A program made the position numbers and the translations under genes. A stretch of 64,000 nucleotides of DNA, taken from assembly GCF_900184735.1 (NCBI RefSeq), contig NZ_LT855390.1:117736-181735 (forward strand), in the 5' to 3' direction. Positions within the stretch are counted from its first letter, which is position 1. Each line of letters begins with the position of its first letter. Under the pieces are notes generated by a model that did no database searches, had not been told where the DNA came from, and saw nothing but the letters and a program-made list of their open reading frames with translations. Positions 1 to 7,911 of the stretch are shown here, in pieces. The DNA comes from Paucisalibacillus globulus (GTDB taxonomy: Bacteria; Bacillota; Bacilli; Bacillales; Amphibacillaceae).

Positions 1-478
1 AAAGGAAGTTGGCTTTTGGCTTGCAGGTGAGTTGTCAGGTACCAGTTGGTCATCTGTAAACATACTATTCTTTTCAGGAATTATTGGATTGCCAATCGCA
101 TTCTTTCTTGCCAAATCTATCACCGTTCTTAGTTTAGGAGAGGATATGGCAACGAATTTAGGTCAAAATAGCTTGTTAATAAAAGCCCTTGGTATCATAT
201 CTATTCTTATTCTCACTGGAGCAGCAGTTTCTGTTGCTGGAGTAGTCGGTTTTGTTGGGCTTATTGTGCCACATATTACTCGATTTATCATGGGAACAGA
301 TTATAAGTGGATTATCCCTTCATCTGCTATATTTGGTGCTTTATTACTTGTGTTATCTGATTTGGTTTCTCGTTACATTAACGCACCATTTGAAACGCCT
401 GTCGGTGCTATCACCTCGTTAATTGGTGTTCCATTCTTCTTATATTTAGCTCGTAAAAGTGGAGGTGGGGACAAATGA
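1..478 (+). CDS. FecCD-family siderophore ABC permease, 5' truncated
   Basis: This is the C-terminal part of an iron-siderophore importer permease. The frame is open from base 2, where it reads EVGFWLAGELSGTSWSSV, a typical mid-protein FecCD stretch. The true start therefore lies upstream of the window, and the TTG at 32 is not a start. The conserved GVVGFVGLIVPHITRF segment near the C-terminus is the cytoplasmic loop that contacts the ATPase in BtuC/FecCD proteins. Several hydrophobic helices are visible. The stop overlaps the next permease gene by 4 bases (ATGA), so the two are translationally coupled and probably form a heterodimeric channel. Confidence 0.93.
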   Translation, partial: KEVGFWLAGELSGTSWSSVNILFFSGIIGLPIAFFLAKSITVLSLGEDMATNLGQNSLLIKALGIISILILTGAAVSVAGVVGFVGLIVPHITRFIMGTDYKWIIPSSAIFGALLLVLSDLVSRYINAPFETPVGAITSLIGVPFFLYLARKSGGGDK

Positions 479-1488
479 GTGGGAATAGCAATTCGAAAAA
501 AAGAAAGTTCTTTGGGATTAGTTTCATTTTAATCGCACTTATTATCATTATGATTTTTATTAGCTTACGCACTGGTGTTATCTCTATTTCTTTCCAGGAA
601 GTAATAGAGACGATTTTCCAACAAGGATCGGATCGAAATAAACTGGTGTTATTTGAGTTTCGTTTACCAGCCATAATTCTAGCTATACTAATCGGGATTG
701 GATTAGCTGTTTCCGGTGCCATTTTACAAGGAATAACTCAAAATGAGCTCGCGGACCCTGGTATCATGGGAATTAATACTGGAGCAGGCCTTGCTGTGGT
801 GCTATATCTTTTTCTATCGAGGGAAGGGTTTGTTGTAAGCTCGATATGGATGATGCCTGTTGCAGCTATGATTGGTGCCTTATTTGCCGCATTTTTGATT
901 TATATATTGGCATGGAAAAAAGGGGTTAGCCCAATTCGTCTTATTCTCGTCGGAATTGGAATAAACGCAGGTTTCGCTGCATTCATTACTATTTTTCAAT
1001 TAAAAATGGATCCTCAAGATTTTCGCCAAGTGGCTGTTTGGCTTTCTGGTGACATATGGAATGCCAACTGGAATACGGTCTTGGCATTTCTACCATGGAT
1101 TGTGATTTTGATTCCACTTGTTTTACGAAAGGTAAATGCGTTAAACGTGTTAACCTTGGGGGATGATTTAGCTTCTGGATTAGGAGTAAATGTTGAGAGG
1201 GATAGACAGATATTACTCCTACTTGCTGTAGCATTAGCTGGAGCATCTGTATCAGCAGGCGGTGCAATTGCCTTTTTAGGGCTAATTGTGCCGCATATAG
1301 CTAGAAAGTTAATTGGCCCCTTGCATCAATATATTATTCCCTTATCCATGTTTATTGGTGCATTACTGATTATCACTGCCGATACAGTGGGGAAGGTTAT
1401 TTTAGCACCGACAGAGATACCAGTTGGAATTGTGGTTTCTATCATTAGTGCACCGTATTTTATTTATTTATTATTAAAGGCTACGTAA
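475..1488 (+). CDS. FecCD-family siderophore ABC permease
   Basis: This is a full-length 337-residue integral membrane permease of the BtuC/FecCD type, which moves ferric siderophores across the membrane with a binding lipoprotein and an ATPase. An N-terminal membrane helix (about residues 11-32) is followed by the family motif GAILQGITQNELADPG near residue 82. The C-terminal GGAIAFLGLIVPHIARKL is the ATPase-coupling region. About nine or ten helices are expected. The start overlaps the previous permease gene (ATGA) and the reductase gene follows after 19 bases, so the three form one transcription unit. The substrate cannot be read from the sequence. Confidence 0.93.
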   Translation: MSGNSNSKKRKFFGISFILIALIIIMIFISLRTGVISISFQEVIETIFQQGSDRNKLVLFEFRLPAIILAILIGIGLAVSGAILQGITQNELADPGIMGINTGAGLAVVLYLFLSREGFVVSSIWMMPVAAMIGALFAAFLIYILAWKKGVSPIRLILVGIGINAGFAAFITIFQLKMDPQDFRQVAVWLSGDIWNANWNTVLAFLPWIVILIPLVLRKVNALNVLTLGDDLASGLGVNVERDRQILLLLAVALAGASVSAGGAIAFLGLIVPHIARKLIGPLHQYIIPLSMFIGALLIITADTVGKVILAPTEIPVGIVVSIISAPYFIYLLLKAT

Positions 1489-1507
1489 CTTCTAGGAGGA
1501 CTGTCTC

Positions 1508-2509
1508 ATGAAAAATGAACTATTTGATGTGACGATAATTGGTGGTGGGCCAGTTGGATTGTTTACCGCCTTTTATAGTGGAATGCGAGAAATGAAAACA
1601 AAAATCATTGAATATTTACCTTTCCTAGGCGGGAAAGTCTCTTATTTCTATCCTGAAAAGATTATCCGTGACATCGGTGGGATAGCCCAGCTTTCGGGTG
1701 AGAAAGTAACGGATAATCTGATTGAACAAGCGATGACATTCGATCCAACTATCGTGTTAAATGAACAAGTAATGGGCTTAAAGAGATTAAAAGACGGTAC
1801 GTTTGAATTAACAAGTCATAACGGGGCGAAGCATTATACTAAAACCATTATACTTGCTACAGGATTCGGGACATTAAAATCGGTGAAATTGGATCTTCCG
1901 CTAGCGGATAAATATGAAGAAAAAAGTATTCATTATGCCATCAAAAGCCTCGCGAGTTATGAAGGGAAAAAAGTACTTATCTCAGGTGGTGGAAATAGTG
2001 CGATTGATTGGGCACATGAGTTAGAATCCATTGCCGAGGAGGTAACCTTAATATACCGAAAAGACGAATTTACTGGGATAGAAAGTAATATTACTCGGTT
2101 GATGAATTCATCGGTTGAGGTGCTTAATCCCTACAAAATCGTGGAACTTAAAGAGGAACAGGACAAACTCTCAACTGTGGTTATGGAACATGTTGGGACT
2201 AATGCTAGAAAAGAGATGGAAGTTGATTATCTAATTGTGACGCACGGCTTCCATATTAATCTAGGTCCGATTGCTGATTGGGGCATGACCATGGAAGAAG
2301 GTACTATTCAAGTCGATGCTACCATGTCCACATCCATACCTGGTATTTATGCGGTGGGGGATATTTCAAACTATCCTAATAAACTTGGTTTAATTGCTGG
2401 TGGATTTAATGAAGGACCGATTGCTGTTAATAGTGCAAAACAATATATTGCACCAAATGAGAAGTTGGGGCATTTGTTTTCTACTAATTATGAGTTGTTT
2501 AAGCGGTAA
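1508..2509 (+). CDS. YumC/IruO-type FAD-dependent NAD(P)H oxidoreductase
   Basis: This 333-residue flavoprotein belongs to the thioredoxin-reductase-like ferredoxin-NADP reductase group. It has an N-terminal FAD dinucleotide fold (IIGGGPVGLF, residues 10-19), a second NADP fold (ISGGGNSAIDWA, from about residue 157) and a C-terminal FAD contact (GIYAVGDIS). There is no redox CxxC, which separates it from thioredoxin reductase. A strong RBS (AGGAGG) sits 8 bases before the ATG. It lies 19 bases after two siderophore permease genes. In Staphylococcus aureus the related IruO reduces iron-siderophore complexes after import, so release of iron from the siderophore is the likely job here. That role is inferred from context. 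Confidence 0.85.
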   Translation: MKNELFDVTIIGGGPVGLFTAFYSGMREMKTKIIEYLPFLGGKVSYFYPEKIIRDIGGIAQLSGEKVTDNLIEQAMTFDPTIVLNEQVMGLKRLKDGTFELTSHNGAKHYTKTIILATGFGTLKSVKLDLPLADKYEEKSIHYAIKSLASYEGKKVLISGGGNSAIDWAHELESIAEEVTLIYRKDEFTGIESNITRLMNSSVEVLNPYKIVELKEEQDKLSTVVMEHVGTNARKEMEVDYLIVTHGFHINLGPIADWGMTMEEGTIQVDATMSTSIPGIYAVGDISNYPNKLGLIAGGFNEGPIAVNSAKQYIAPNEKLGHLFSTNYELFKR

Positions 2510-2513
2510 GTGT

Positions 2514-2544
2514 CATGGGGACAGAGACCATGGGGACAGGTACC
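2514..2544 (+). repeat. tandem CATGGGGACAG repeat after a stop codon
   Basis: Two near-copies of CATGGGGACAG lie side by side, the second extending to GGTACC. The element begins 4 bases after the stop of the flavin reductase gene. It belongs to the dispersed family described in the findings. Confidence 0.6.
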
Positions 2545-2606
2545 TTGGCACTGGTGGAAGGATATATTTGGGAAGAGTAATGTAGAAATAAGAATTTACA
2601 ATTAGA

Positions 2607-2648
2607 AGGAATCCATTTTGAATGTTTGGTTCAGAATGGATTCTTTTT
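2607..2648 (+). terminator. Rho-independent terminator of the siderophore operon
   Basis: AATCCATT (2610-2617) pairs with AATGGATT (2635-2642), with extra pairing inside the loop, and is followed by CTTTTTGTT. It ends the permease-reductase transcript. Confidence 0.75.
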
Positions 2649-2788
2649 GTTAACCTAATGGGAAATACTAGTAGAGATAATACTTAACACCAAGCACCAA
2701 CTTCTAGTATCATAAATCTTTAACCGAAAGAAACAATGACTCCGTATTACTATCATCAATCTATATACATATCAAAGGAGCAATCTTC

Positions 2789-3577
2789 ATGACAGAATCA
2801 AAAGAATGGCTCGAGCAAGAATTAGCTACCATCCAAAAATGGGAAAAAGACCAAAGTGATTTATGGTTTTGGGAAAGACTTGGTCGACTTCCTTTTAAAT
2901 TACTTGATAAATTTACTCCAGCATTTATTCAAAATAAGATTGGTGAGATGCTGGATGAAACCGGAAACTACATCCAAACAGGGGGAAGGTATTTAAGCTC
3001 TGCCTCTAAAGTAACCGAATATTATCCGGATAAAAAGATTGAAACCTTAGAAGATGTGAATCAATTACCAATTGTAGACATGGATAAGACAGCGGAAAAT
3101 CTCTCAAAAAACAGAAAGAACTTAGCTACGGCACAGGGAGCTAGTACTGGTGTTGGCGGAATTTTTACCCTGGCGATTGATATTCCTTTCCTTTTGGGAT
3201 TACAACTGAAAACTTTACAGGACATTGCCATTTGCTATGGTTATGACCCATCAGATCAAAAAGAACGTTTATATATTGTTAAGGTATTGCAATTTGTCTC
3301 CTCGGATTATGTTGGCAAACAGGCTATCTTAACTACCCTAGACAAATTAGACAATCCAGAAGTGGACACGAAACGATTAGTCATGTCGGAGCTTCAAGGA
3401 TGGAGGGAAGTTTTCTTTACCTTTCGCGATCAATTTGGCTGGAAGAAGTTATTTCAAATGATTCCGATTGCTGGACTGGTATTTGGTGCGATTATTAATC
3501 GTTCTGCTATTAAGGATATTGCAGAGGCAGGGAGAATGCTATATCGGAAGCGGAGGATTATGGAGCGGTTGAATTAA
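2789..3577 (+). CDS. EcsC family protein
   Basis: This 262-residue protein resembles the EcsC family, soluble or peripheral proteins named after the third gene of the Bacillus ecs ABC operon, whose biochemical function is unknown. A glycine-rich, moderately hydrophobic stretch (GVGGIFTLAIDIPFLLGLQLKTL, about residues 119-141) and a second one near the C-terminus (MIPIAGLVFGAIINRSAI) are typical of the family. The N-terminus is charged and helical. The RBS AAAGGAG lies before the ATG. It appears to be a single-gene unit between a terminator and an AT-rich hairpin, so no partner can be proposed. Confidence 0.8.
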   Translation: MTESKEWLEQELATIQKWEKDQSDLWFWERLGRLPFKLLDKFTPAFIQNKIGEMLDETGNYIQTGGRYLSSASKVTEYYPDKKIETLEDVNQLPIVDMDKTAENLSKNRKNLATAQGASTGVGGIFTLAIDIPFLLGLQLKTLQDIAICYGYDPSDQKERLYIVKVLQFVSSDYVGKQAILTTLDKLDNPEVDTKRLVMSELQGWREVFFTFRDQFGWKKLFQMIPIAGLVFGAIINRSAIKDIAEAGRMLYRKRRIMERLN

Positions 3578-3586
3578 AGTCTTTCA

Positions 3587-3611
3587 TTAGTAATCCGAAG
3601 TTACTAATTTA
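3587..3611 (+). terminator. AT-rich hairpin after the EcsC gene
   Basis: TTAGTAA (3587-3593) pairs with TTACTAA (3601-3607) and is followed by TTTATTT. The stem is short and AT-rich, so it would be a weak terminator. Confidence 0.4.
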
Positions 3612-3617
3612 TTTATA

Positions 3618-3645
3618 TTGAATTCCAATTTTGAAGTGCTATAAT
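3618..3645 (+). promoter_or_regulatory. sigma-A promoter of the riboswitch-adenine deaminase unit
   Basis: TTGAAT (3618-3623) and a perfect TATAAT (3640-3645) are separated by 16 bases and lie just upstream of the purine aptamer. Confidence 0.65.
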
Positions 3646-3664
3646 AAACAAATAAATCAATAGC

Positions 3665-3741
3665 ATTCACTCATATAATAGCAAGGATATGGCTTGCGAG
3701 TTTCTACCGGTTTACCGTAAATGAACCGACTATGAGTAGCA
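3665..3741 (+). promoter_or_regulatory. purine riboswitch aptamer, guanine type
   Basis: The conserved purine aptamer can be read through. P1 is ACTCAT (3669-3674) with ATGAGT (3732-3737). P2 is GCAAG/CTTGC around GATATGG. The TTTCTACC segment follows, then P3 is GGTT/AACC around TACCGTAAATG. The J3/1 segment reads GACTATGAG, which puts C at the specificity position (base 3730, equivalent to C74 of the xpt aptamer). By family knowledge C there pairs with guanine or hypoxanthine, while adenine sensors carry U. It controls the adenine deaminase gene through the downstream terminator. Confidence 0.92.
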
Positions 3742-3790
3742 ATACATAGTGATGGGATTCTATTATTCTATTACTATCTTTTTCGGCATT

Positions 3791-3856
3791 TAGCTCGAAG
3801 AATTTTGCTCACTCGTAGATTAGGAGTGTAGCAGTTCTTCGGGCTTTTTTGTTTTA
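3791..3856 (+). terminator. riboswitch-controlled terminator
   Basis: A long hairpin (GCTCGAAGAA ... TTCTTCGGGC, with an inner GCTCACTC/GGAGTGTAGC pairing) ends in TTTTTTGTTTT directly before the adenine deaminase gene. It is the expected expression platform of the purine aptamer: ligand binding would favour termination. Confidence 0.8.
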
Positions 3857-3888
3857 AAGTGATGACATCAGAGATGGGGGATTTTGAA

Positions 3889-5628
3889 ATGGAAAAACGT
3901 GCATTAACAAAACTAATCGATGTAGCTGCAGGTCGTAAAGAAGCAGATCTAGTTTTAAAAAATGGGAAGATCGTGGATGTCTACCAAGGGAATATCCTTC
4001 AAGGTGATGTTGCAATGGTCGATGGGAAAATTGCAGGTATCGGCGAATCGTATGAGGGAAAAGAAACGGTTGATTTAAACGGAAAGTATATCGCACCCGG
4101 GTTTATTGATCCACATATCCATGTGGAATCTTCTTATGTGACTCCCGAAGAGTTTGGTCGTTTACTCGTACCACACGGGACAACAACAGTTATGGCAGAC
4201 CCTCATGAAATTGTTAATGTAGCAGGGATGAAAGGATTGGAATATATGATTGAAGCGGCTGAACATACCGCATTAGATATTCAATATATGATGCCTTCCT
4301 GTGTTCCAGCTACCAACATGGAAAATGCCGGAGCTGTAGTAACTGCAGCCGATATGATTGCCCCTTTTGAAGAGGGAAAAGTAGCGGGGCTAGCTGAATT
4401 TATGGATTTTCCCAGTGTGATACAAGCGAAAGATAGTGTACTAGATAAAATACTAGTTGCTAGAAAGTTAAATAAACGCATTGATGGACATAGCCCGATG
4501 GTGAGTGGTAAAGAGCTTAATGCTTATATCGCTGCGGGAATTGAGAATGACCATGAGTGTTCCACGGTGGAAGAATTGCAAGCGCGTATTTCACGTGGGA
4601 TGTATGTGTTCTTACGGGAAGGATCTGTTACGCAAAACCTACGTACATTGCTAAAAGGTGTTACTCCTCAGAATGCCCGTCGTTGTGTATTATGTGGGGA
4701 TGATGTACAGGCTAAAACGATTATAGAAAAAGGGCACTTAGATAATTCCATTCGTATTTGTGTAGAGGAAGACGTAGATCCAATTCTAGCAATTCAGATG
4801 GCGACTATTCATACGGCAGAGTGTTGTCAGTTAAAAGATCGTGGAGCAGTGGCACCAGGATTAAAAGCTGATTTGGTTATTTTTAGTGATTTGAATAACT
4901 TGGTTGTGGAGCAAACGTATATCGATGGAAAACTTGTGGCTAATCAAGGGAAATATGTTGCACCATTCACCAAGGCGGATATTTCTAAAGTGCAATCAAG
5001 TGTTCATATTGGTGATTTCTCCAAGGAAAAGCTTCGTTTGAAATTGAGTTCAAATAAAGCAAGAGCGATTGAGGTTATTCAAACGGAAGCATTAACGAAT
5101 GAAGCGATTGTGAAAGTGGAACGGGATGAAGCAGGCGAGTTTGTGTATAGTCCTGAAAAACCGGTTGCGAAAATTGCTGTTGTGGAAAGACATAACAACA
5201 CGGGTAATGTGTTCGTTGGATTATTGAAAGACTATGACATTCAGAAAGGTGCAATTGGTATATCTATTGCGCATGATTCGCATAACTTGATTGTGACTGG
5301 AACGAATGACGAGGATATGGCAGTGGCGATTGAATGTTTGAAAGAACAAGACGGTGGAGTGGTCTTGGTTGAAGGTGGTAAGGTCATCTGTAGTATGGCA
5401 CTTCCTGTAGCAGGGCTGATGAGTAATCTTTCAGGGGAGGAAGTTGTTGTCGAGCAAAGCAATATAAATAAAGTAGCTAGAGAAGTACTTGGGGTAGCGG
5501 AAGATGTCGATCCGATTATGACATTAGGTTTTATGTCTCTGTCCGTGATTCCATCCTTAAAAATTACAGACTTAGGGCTGGTAGATGTGACGAAGTTTGC
5601 GTTTGTTCCGGTGTCGGTGGAAGAATAG
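3889..5628 (+). CDS. ade: adenine deaminase
   Basis: This amidohydrolase-superfamily enzyme converts adenine to hypoxanthine and ammonia in purine salvage. It shows the metal-binding PGFIDPHIHVESS motif, the MADPHEIVNVAG segment, the GHSP histidine region and the C-terminal AdeC domain. The start used here is ATG 3889, preceded by GGGGG at 8 bases; it gives 579 residues (MEKRALTK...) and matches the usual N-terminus. In-frame GTG 3859 and ATG 3862 also exist but have no good RBS and overlap the terminator. A purine riboswitch plus terminator controls it. A simple hairpin terminator follows. Confidence 0.95.
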   Translation: MEKRALTKLIDVAAGRKEADLVLKNGKIVDVYQGNILQGDVAMVDGKIAGIGESYEGKETVDLNGKYIAPGFIDPHIHVESSYVTPEEFGRLLVPHGTTTVMADPHEIVNVAGMKGLEYMIEAAEHTALDIQYMMPSCVPATNMENAGAVVTAADMIAPFEEGKVAGLAEFMDFPSVIQAKDSVLDKILVARKLNKRIDGHSPMVSGKELNAYIAAGIENDHECSTVEELQARISRGMYVFLREGSVTQNLRTLLKGVTPQNARRCVLCGDDVQAKTIIEKGHLDNSIRICVEEDVDPILAIQMATIHTAECCQLKDRGAVAPGLKADLVIFSDLNNLVVEQTYIDGKLVANQGKYVAPFTKADISKVQSSVHIGDFSKEKLRLKLSSNKARAIEVIQTEALTNEAIVKVERDEAGEFVYSPEKPVAKIAVVERHNNTGNVFVGLLKDYDIQKGAIGISIAHDSHNLIVTGTNDEDMAVAIECLKEQDGGVVLVEGGKVICSMALPVAGLMSNLSGEEVVVEQSNINKVAREVLGVAEDVDPIMTLGFMSLSVIPSLKITDLGLVDVTKFAFVPVSVEE

Positions 5629-5677
5629 ACCCTATGAATTAGCCAAATAACTAATATAATATAATAGAATGCATTAG

Positions 5678-5712
5678 AAAAAAGCTTGAGCTAAACTCAA
5701 GCTTTTGGGCAT
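5678..5712 (+). terminator. terminator after adenine deaminase
   Basis: AAAAGCTTGAG (5680-5690) pairs perfectly with CTCAAGCTTTT (5696-5706) around a 5-base loop. Confidence 0.85.
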
Positions 5713-5924
5713 TTTTGTAGCTTATTCAACGTATTGTGACAAGATATATAAACAAGGGTTGCAAAGTATGGCATCATGACGTTATCTCCATATTTCTCAA
5801 AAAGTATCCTTTCACTTATGTGGTCTCCGCCAACCCCAAGAAATGTAAGTATAGCTGGAATTACAAGCACCAGATCTTTTGATAAGAAAAGGCTCTATAA
5901 AGGATATAAGTGGTCAGGTACCAA
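5713..5924. other. intergenic stretch with a short repeat at its end
   Basis: No convincing gene is seen here. A plus-strand open frame of about 70 codons runs through it but has no RBS and no recognisable product, and it enters the DinB gene antisense. GGTCAGGTACC at 5912-5922 is a short member of the dispersed repeat family and lies 2 bases from the stop of the DinB gene on the minus strand. Confidence 0.4.
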
Positions 5925-6419
5925 TCACCAATCAACGCCATTCCAAGAGGATTGTAACTTTCGCAACAAAACAATTTGGCCAATATGATATGCATCGTGC
6001 ATCATGATATTGCTAAGTAATCGCTCAATAGAGTTACTGTTAGCTGCATACGTAGCTTTTAACTTTTCGTCGTCAAGGTCCTCAATCACCGTTTTAAAAT
6101 TATTCATGACTTCATAAAAGCGCTGCACTGTCTGAGCCCATCCTTTTTTGTCCTCTGGATCTCCCGGAATTCCAAAGGTTTCATCGTTGTCATCTGCATT
6201 ATGCGGATTCTCTGTGCCATTAATTCGATGGATTACGTCTTCATTCCAAAATATCATGTGATTGACAATTTGCCAAATCGAATTGCTGATTCCCGAACTT
6301 GTCCATGCTGCCTCAGCTGCAGTAACTCCATGAAGCGCCTGATCCATCGAAGCAAACCACTCATTCTTATAGCAATGCATGTCCAGTTGTTCTAAAAACA
6401 TATTGGTTACCACTTGCAT
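5925..6419 (-). CDS. DinB family protein
   Basis: This 164-residue four-helix-bundle protein belongs to the DinB/YfiT-like superfamily, putative metal-dependent enzymes often linked to thiol transfer or stress. The metal-ligand histidines are visible: NHMIFW near residue 53 and HDAYHIGQ near residue 142 (two histidines four apart). The RBS AGGAGTGG precedes the ATG on the minus strand. The SRPBCC gene lies upstream in the same direction, but a terminator separates the two. The substrate is unknown. Confidence 0.85.
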   Translation of the reverse strand: MQVVTNMFLEQLDMHCYKNEWFASMDQALHGVTAAEAAWTSSGISNSIWQIVNHMIFWNEDVIHRINGTENPHNADDNDETFGIPGDPEDKKGWAQTVQRFYEVMNNFKTVIEDLDDEKLKATYAANSNSIERLLSNIMMHDAYHIGQIVLLRKLQSSWNGVDW

Positions 6420-6537
6420 AAAACCACTCCTTTAACTGTTGAGTACCGAAACCAAGTTCACTATAAGTTATTCAACTCATTCAGGTTAAATTCCTTTTTC
6501 ATGTAGCTGACTGCAAAGATTGAAACATTTTTTCAAG

Positions 6538-6587
6538 AAAAAAACACCGACCTATTGAAATTGCACAAATTGGTCCGTGTATTTTTC
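6538..6587 (-). terminator. terminator of the SRPBCC gene
   Basis: On the minus strand a stem of about 11 bp (ACACGGACC ... GGTCGGTGT) is followed by TTTTTTTC. It lies between the SRPBCC and DinB genes. Confidence 0.7.
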
Positions 6588-6597
6588 TCTATGTACC

Positions 6598-7098
6598 TTA
6601 TCCTGTATAGCTAATTTTTCCTGTCTCCAATAATTCCTTAAGCCCCATAAACATATAGTACCAGCCTTGCTCTGTGCTATCATGCCATTCGACATGTGCC
6701 TTTTCAATATCAGCCTCGTCCCAATTCTCTTCATGAATCACGTGAATCAATTGTGTGAATGTCATCTCACAGCCTTGCTCCGTTTCCTTTAGCTCAACTG
6801 TAAGCTTGTCTGATAATCCGCTGTCGCTTAATTCTGGCATTCTAAACGTGAAAACAATCTTTTGAGCAGGTTCAATTTCAAGATACTCCCCGATGGCACG
6901 GTAATCTTTTCCTTGTCGATGGTCAACAATTTCCCATGTTCCACCTACTTTTGGGTCATTTTGTGCTACCTTATTCGTACCTTCCAATGTGAAAAACCAT
7001 TTTTTCATCATTTCTGGGTTCAACCAGGCATCAAATACTTTTTCAGGTGCTACATTAAAATCTCTTACCATGGTTAATGTGGTTGTTGAATGGTTCAT
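6598..7098 (-). CDS. SRPBCC/AHSA1-type START-like protein
   Basis: This 166-residue protein has the activator-of-Hsp90 (AHSA1)-like fold: VRDFNVAPEKVFDAWLNPEMMKKWF at the N-terminus, the central GGTWEI segment and a C-terminal amphipathic helix (GWYYMFMGLKELLE). Such proteins bind small hydrophobic ligands and have no fixed enzymatic role. The start chosen is ATG 7098 (MNHSTTT), with AAGGAG 8 bases before it. A longer in-frame start at 7152 has no RBS and adds residues outside the domain. In Bacillaceae these genes are often next to an ArsR regulator, but none is seen here. Confidence 0.85.
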   Translation of the reverse strand: MNHSTTTLTMVRDFNVAPEKVFDAWLNPEMMKKWFFTLEGTNKVAQNDPKVGGTWEIVDHRQGKDYRAIGEYLEIEPAQKIVFTFRMPELSDSGLSDKLTVELKETEQGCEMTFTQLIHVIHEENWDEADIEKAHVEWHDSTEQGWYYMFMGLKELLETGKISYTG

Positions 7099-7214
7099 TT
7101 TTACACTCCTTATGTATAATGATTTTATATTTCTACTCCTTATATTGTACACTATGATTGCTTTTTACTTTAAATTAGTGAATATCCAGGTGGAATAGAA
7201 CACAAAGTGATGGG

Positions 7215-7402
7215 CCCTTTCTTCAGGATAAAATAATTATAACCATTCTTTCCCTTGTGAGGAGAGGGTAGAATATGAGTTAATATAGTTGTCGGACCGA
7301 TAGACTCTTGCGAAAGGAGCTGGTTAGGTTGAACACTATTATAGAGGTGATTTCCCTATAGATGGGAAATCCTAATTGGGACCGTTTCTAACGGTCCCAA
7401 TT
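7215..7402 (+). ncRNA. possible orphan transcript with paired hairpins
   Basis: Between the divergent SRPBCC gene and the CD3324 gene is a stretch with no ORF of useful length. It holds GATTTCCC/GGGAAATC (7350-7371) followed at once by a strong GC-rich terminator. An AAAGGAG at 7314-7320 precedes a possible 10-codon TTG-started peptide that ends inside the first hairpin. A small RNA or a leader-peptide attenuator with no downstream gene are both possible. No known RNA family was recognised. A T-box was considered, but the conserved T-box sequence is absent. Confidence 0.3.
7372..7402 (+). terminator. strong hairpin terminator
   Basis: ATTGGGACCGTT pairs perfectly with AACGGTCCCAAT around TCT, followed by TCATTTATT. 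Confidence 0.7.
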
Positions 7403-7434
7403 CATTTATTATGATGTGTCAGAAAATTTACATC

Positions 7435-7463
7435 TTTCAATAACTAGATGTATCGTATATAAT
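7435..7463 (+). promoter_or_regulatory. candidate promoter of the CD3324 gene
   Basis: TTTCAA (7435-7440) and a perfect TATAAT (7458-7463) are separated by 17 bases. The -35 is weak. Confidence 0.5.
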
Positions 7464-7500
7464 TTTCCATAAGTTAATCAACGGAAAGGAGTTGGAAATA

Positions 7501-7602
7501 GTGGATTTAAATCAAGTTTCTGTAGAGAAAAATTTTCAAGTTTATAAGGAGGACGTAAATTATCGTGCAGTACAAAAATGCAAAAGAGGTTCTTCCCCCT
7601 AG
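7501..7602 (+). CDS. possible 33-residue leader ORF overlapping the CD3324 gene
   Basis: A GTG start has AAGGAG about 9 bases upstream, a better-placed RBS than that of the CD3324 gene. The frame ends 38 bases inside the CD3324 gene, in another frame. It could be a leader peptide that couples translation, or an old N-terminus lost by frameshift. The peptide is hydrophilic and not recognised. Confidence 0.3.
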   Translation: MDLNQVSVEKNFQVYKEDVNYRAVQKCKRGSSP

Positions 7603-7831
7603 TTTGCTAAAGGAAATGCAGCAATATATTCAAGGTGATTTGATTTACGTTCCAAAAGCAAATGAAAATCGGATAGCTTGGGGAGAAGTGAGTGGATCGA
7701 AAGCATTAATTACAAAGCGTAACCAAGAAATTTACCAATTATATTCGAATGGAAAGTCCTTCGAAGAATTAGGAAAGAAGTTTCATTTGTCGACTGACAG
7801 CATACGAAAGATAGTTTATAAGATGCGATGA
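7565..7831 (+). CDS. CD3324 family HTH protein
   Basis: This 88-residue protein matches the CD3324 family of small Firmicute proteins. The N-terminus (YKNAKEVLPPSLLKEMQQYIQGDLIYVP) carries the family signature, and the C-terminal third is a helix-turn-helix (IYQLYSNGKSFEELGKKFHLSTDSIRKIVYKM), so DNA binding is likely. The start is GTG 7565, with AAGGAGG 11 bases upstream. The gene ends 6 bases before the left palindrome of the phosphotransferase cassette, which was probably inserted just behind its stop. The regulatory target is unknown. Confidence 0.8.
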   Translation: MQYKNAKEVLPPSLLKEMQQYIQGDLIYVPKANENRIAWGEVSGSKALITKRNQEIYQLYSNGKSFEELGKKFHLSTDSIRKIVYKMR

Positions 7832-7837
7832 ATTTGT

Positions 7838-7898
7838 GGTGCCTGTCACTTCCCGAATATTGTCGAACGTCGACAATATTCGGGAAGTGACAGGCACC
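7838..7898. repeat. 61-bp palindrome, left end of the cassette
   Basis: This is a perfect inverted repeat: 29-base arms around a 3-base centre (ACG). The arm starts GGTGCCTGTCACTTCCCG. It begins 6 bases after the CD3324 stop and ends 13 bases before the phosphotransferase ATG. The asymmetric centre gives it an orientation opposite to that of the copy at 8926. Confidence 0.9.
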
Positions 7899-7911
7899 TA
7901 AAAAACGGGGG

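Noticed and set aside
989-1267. Minus-strand 92-codon open frame
   Set aside because: It lies inside the second siderophore permease gene and has no independent signals.
5776-5988. 70-codon plus-strand open frame
   Set aside because: It has no ribosome binding site, no recognisable product, and runs antisense into the DinB gene.
7240-7402. Possible second T-box leader
   Set aside because: The hairpin-terminator layout recalls an aminoacyl-tRNA leader, but the conserved T-box sequence (AGGTGGTACC type) is absent and no synthetase gene follows.
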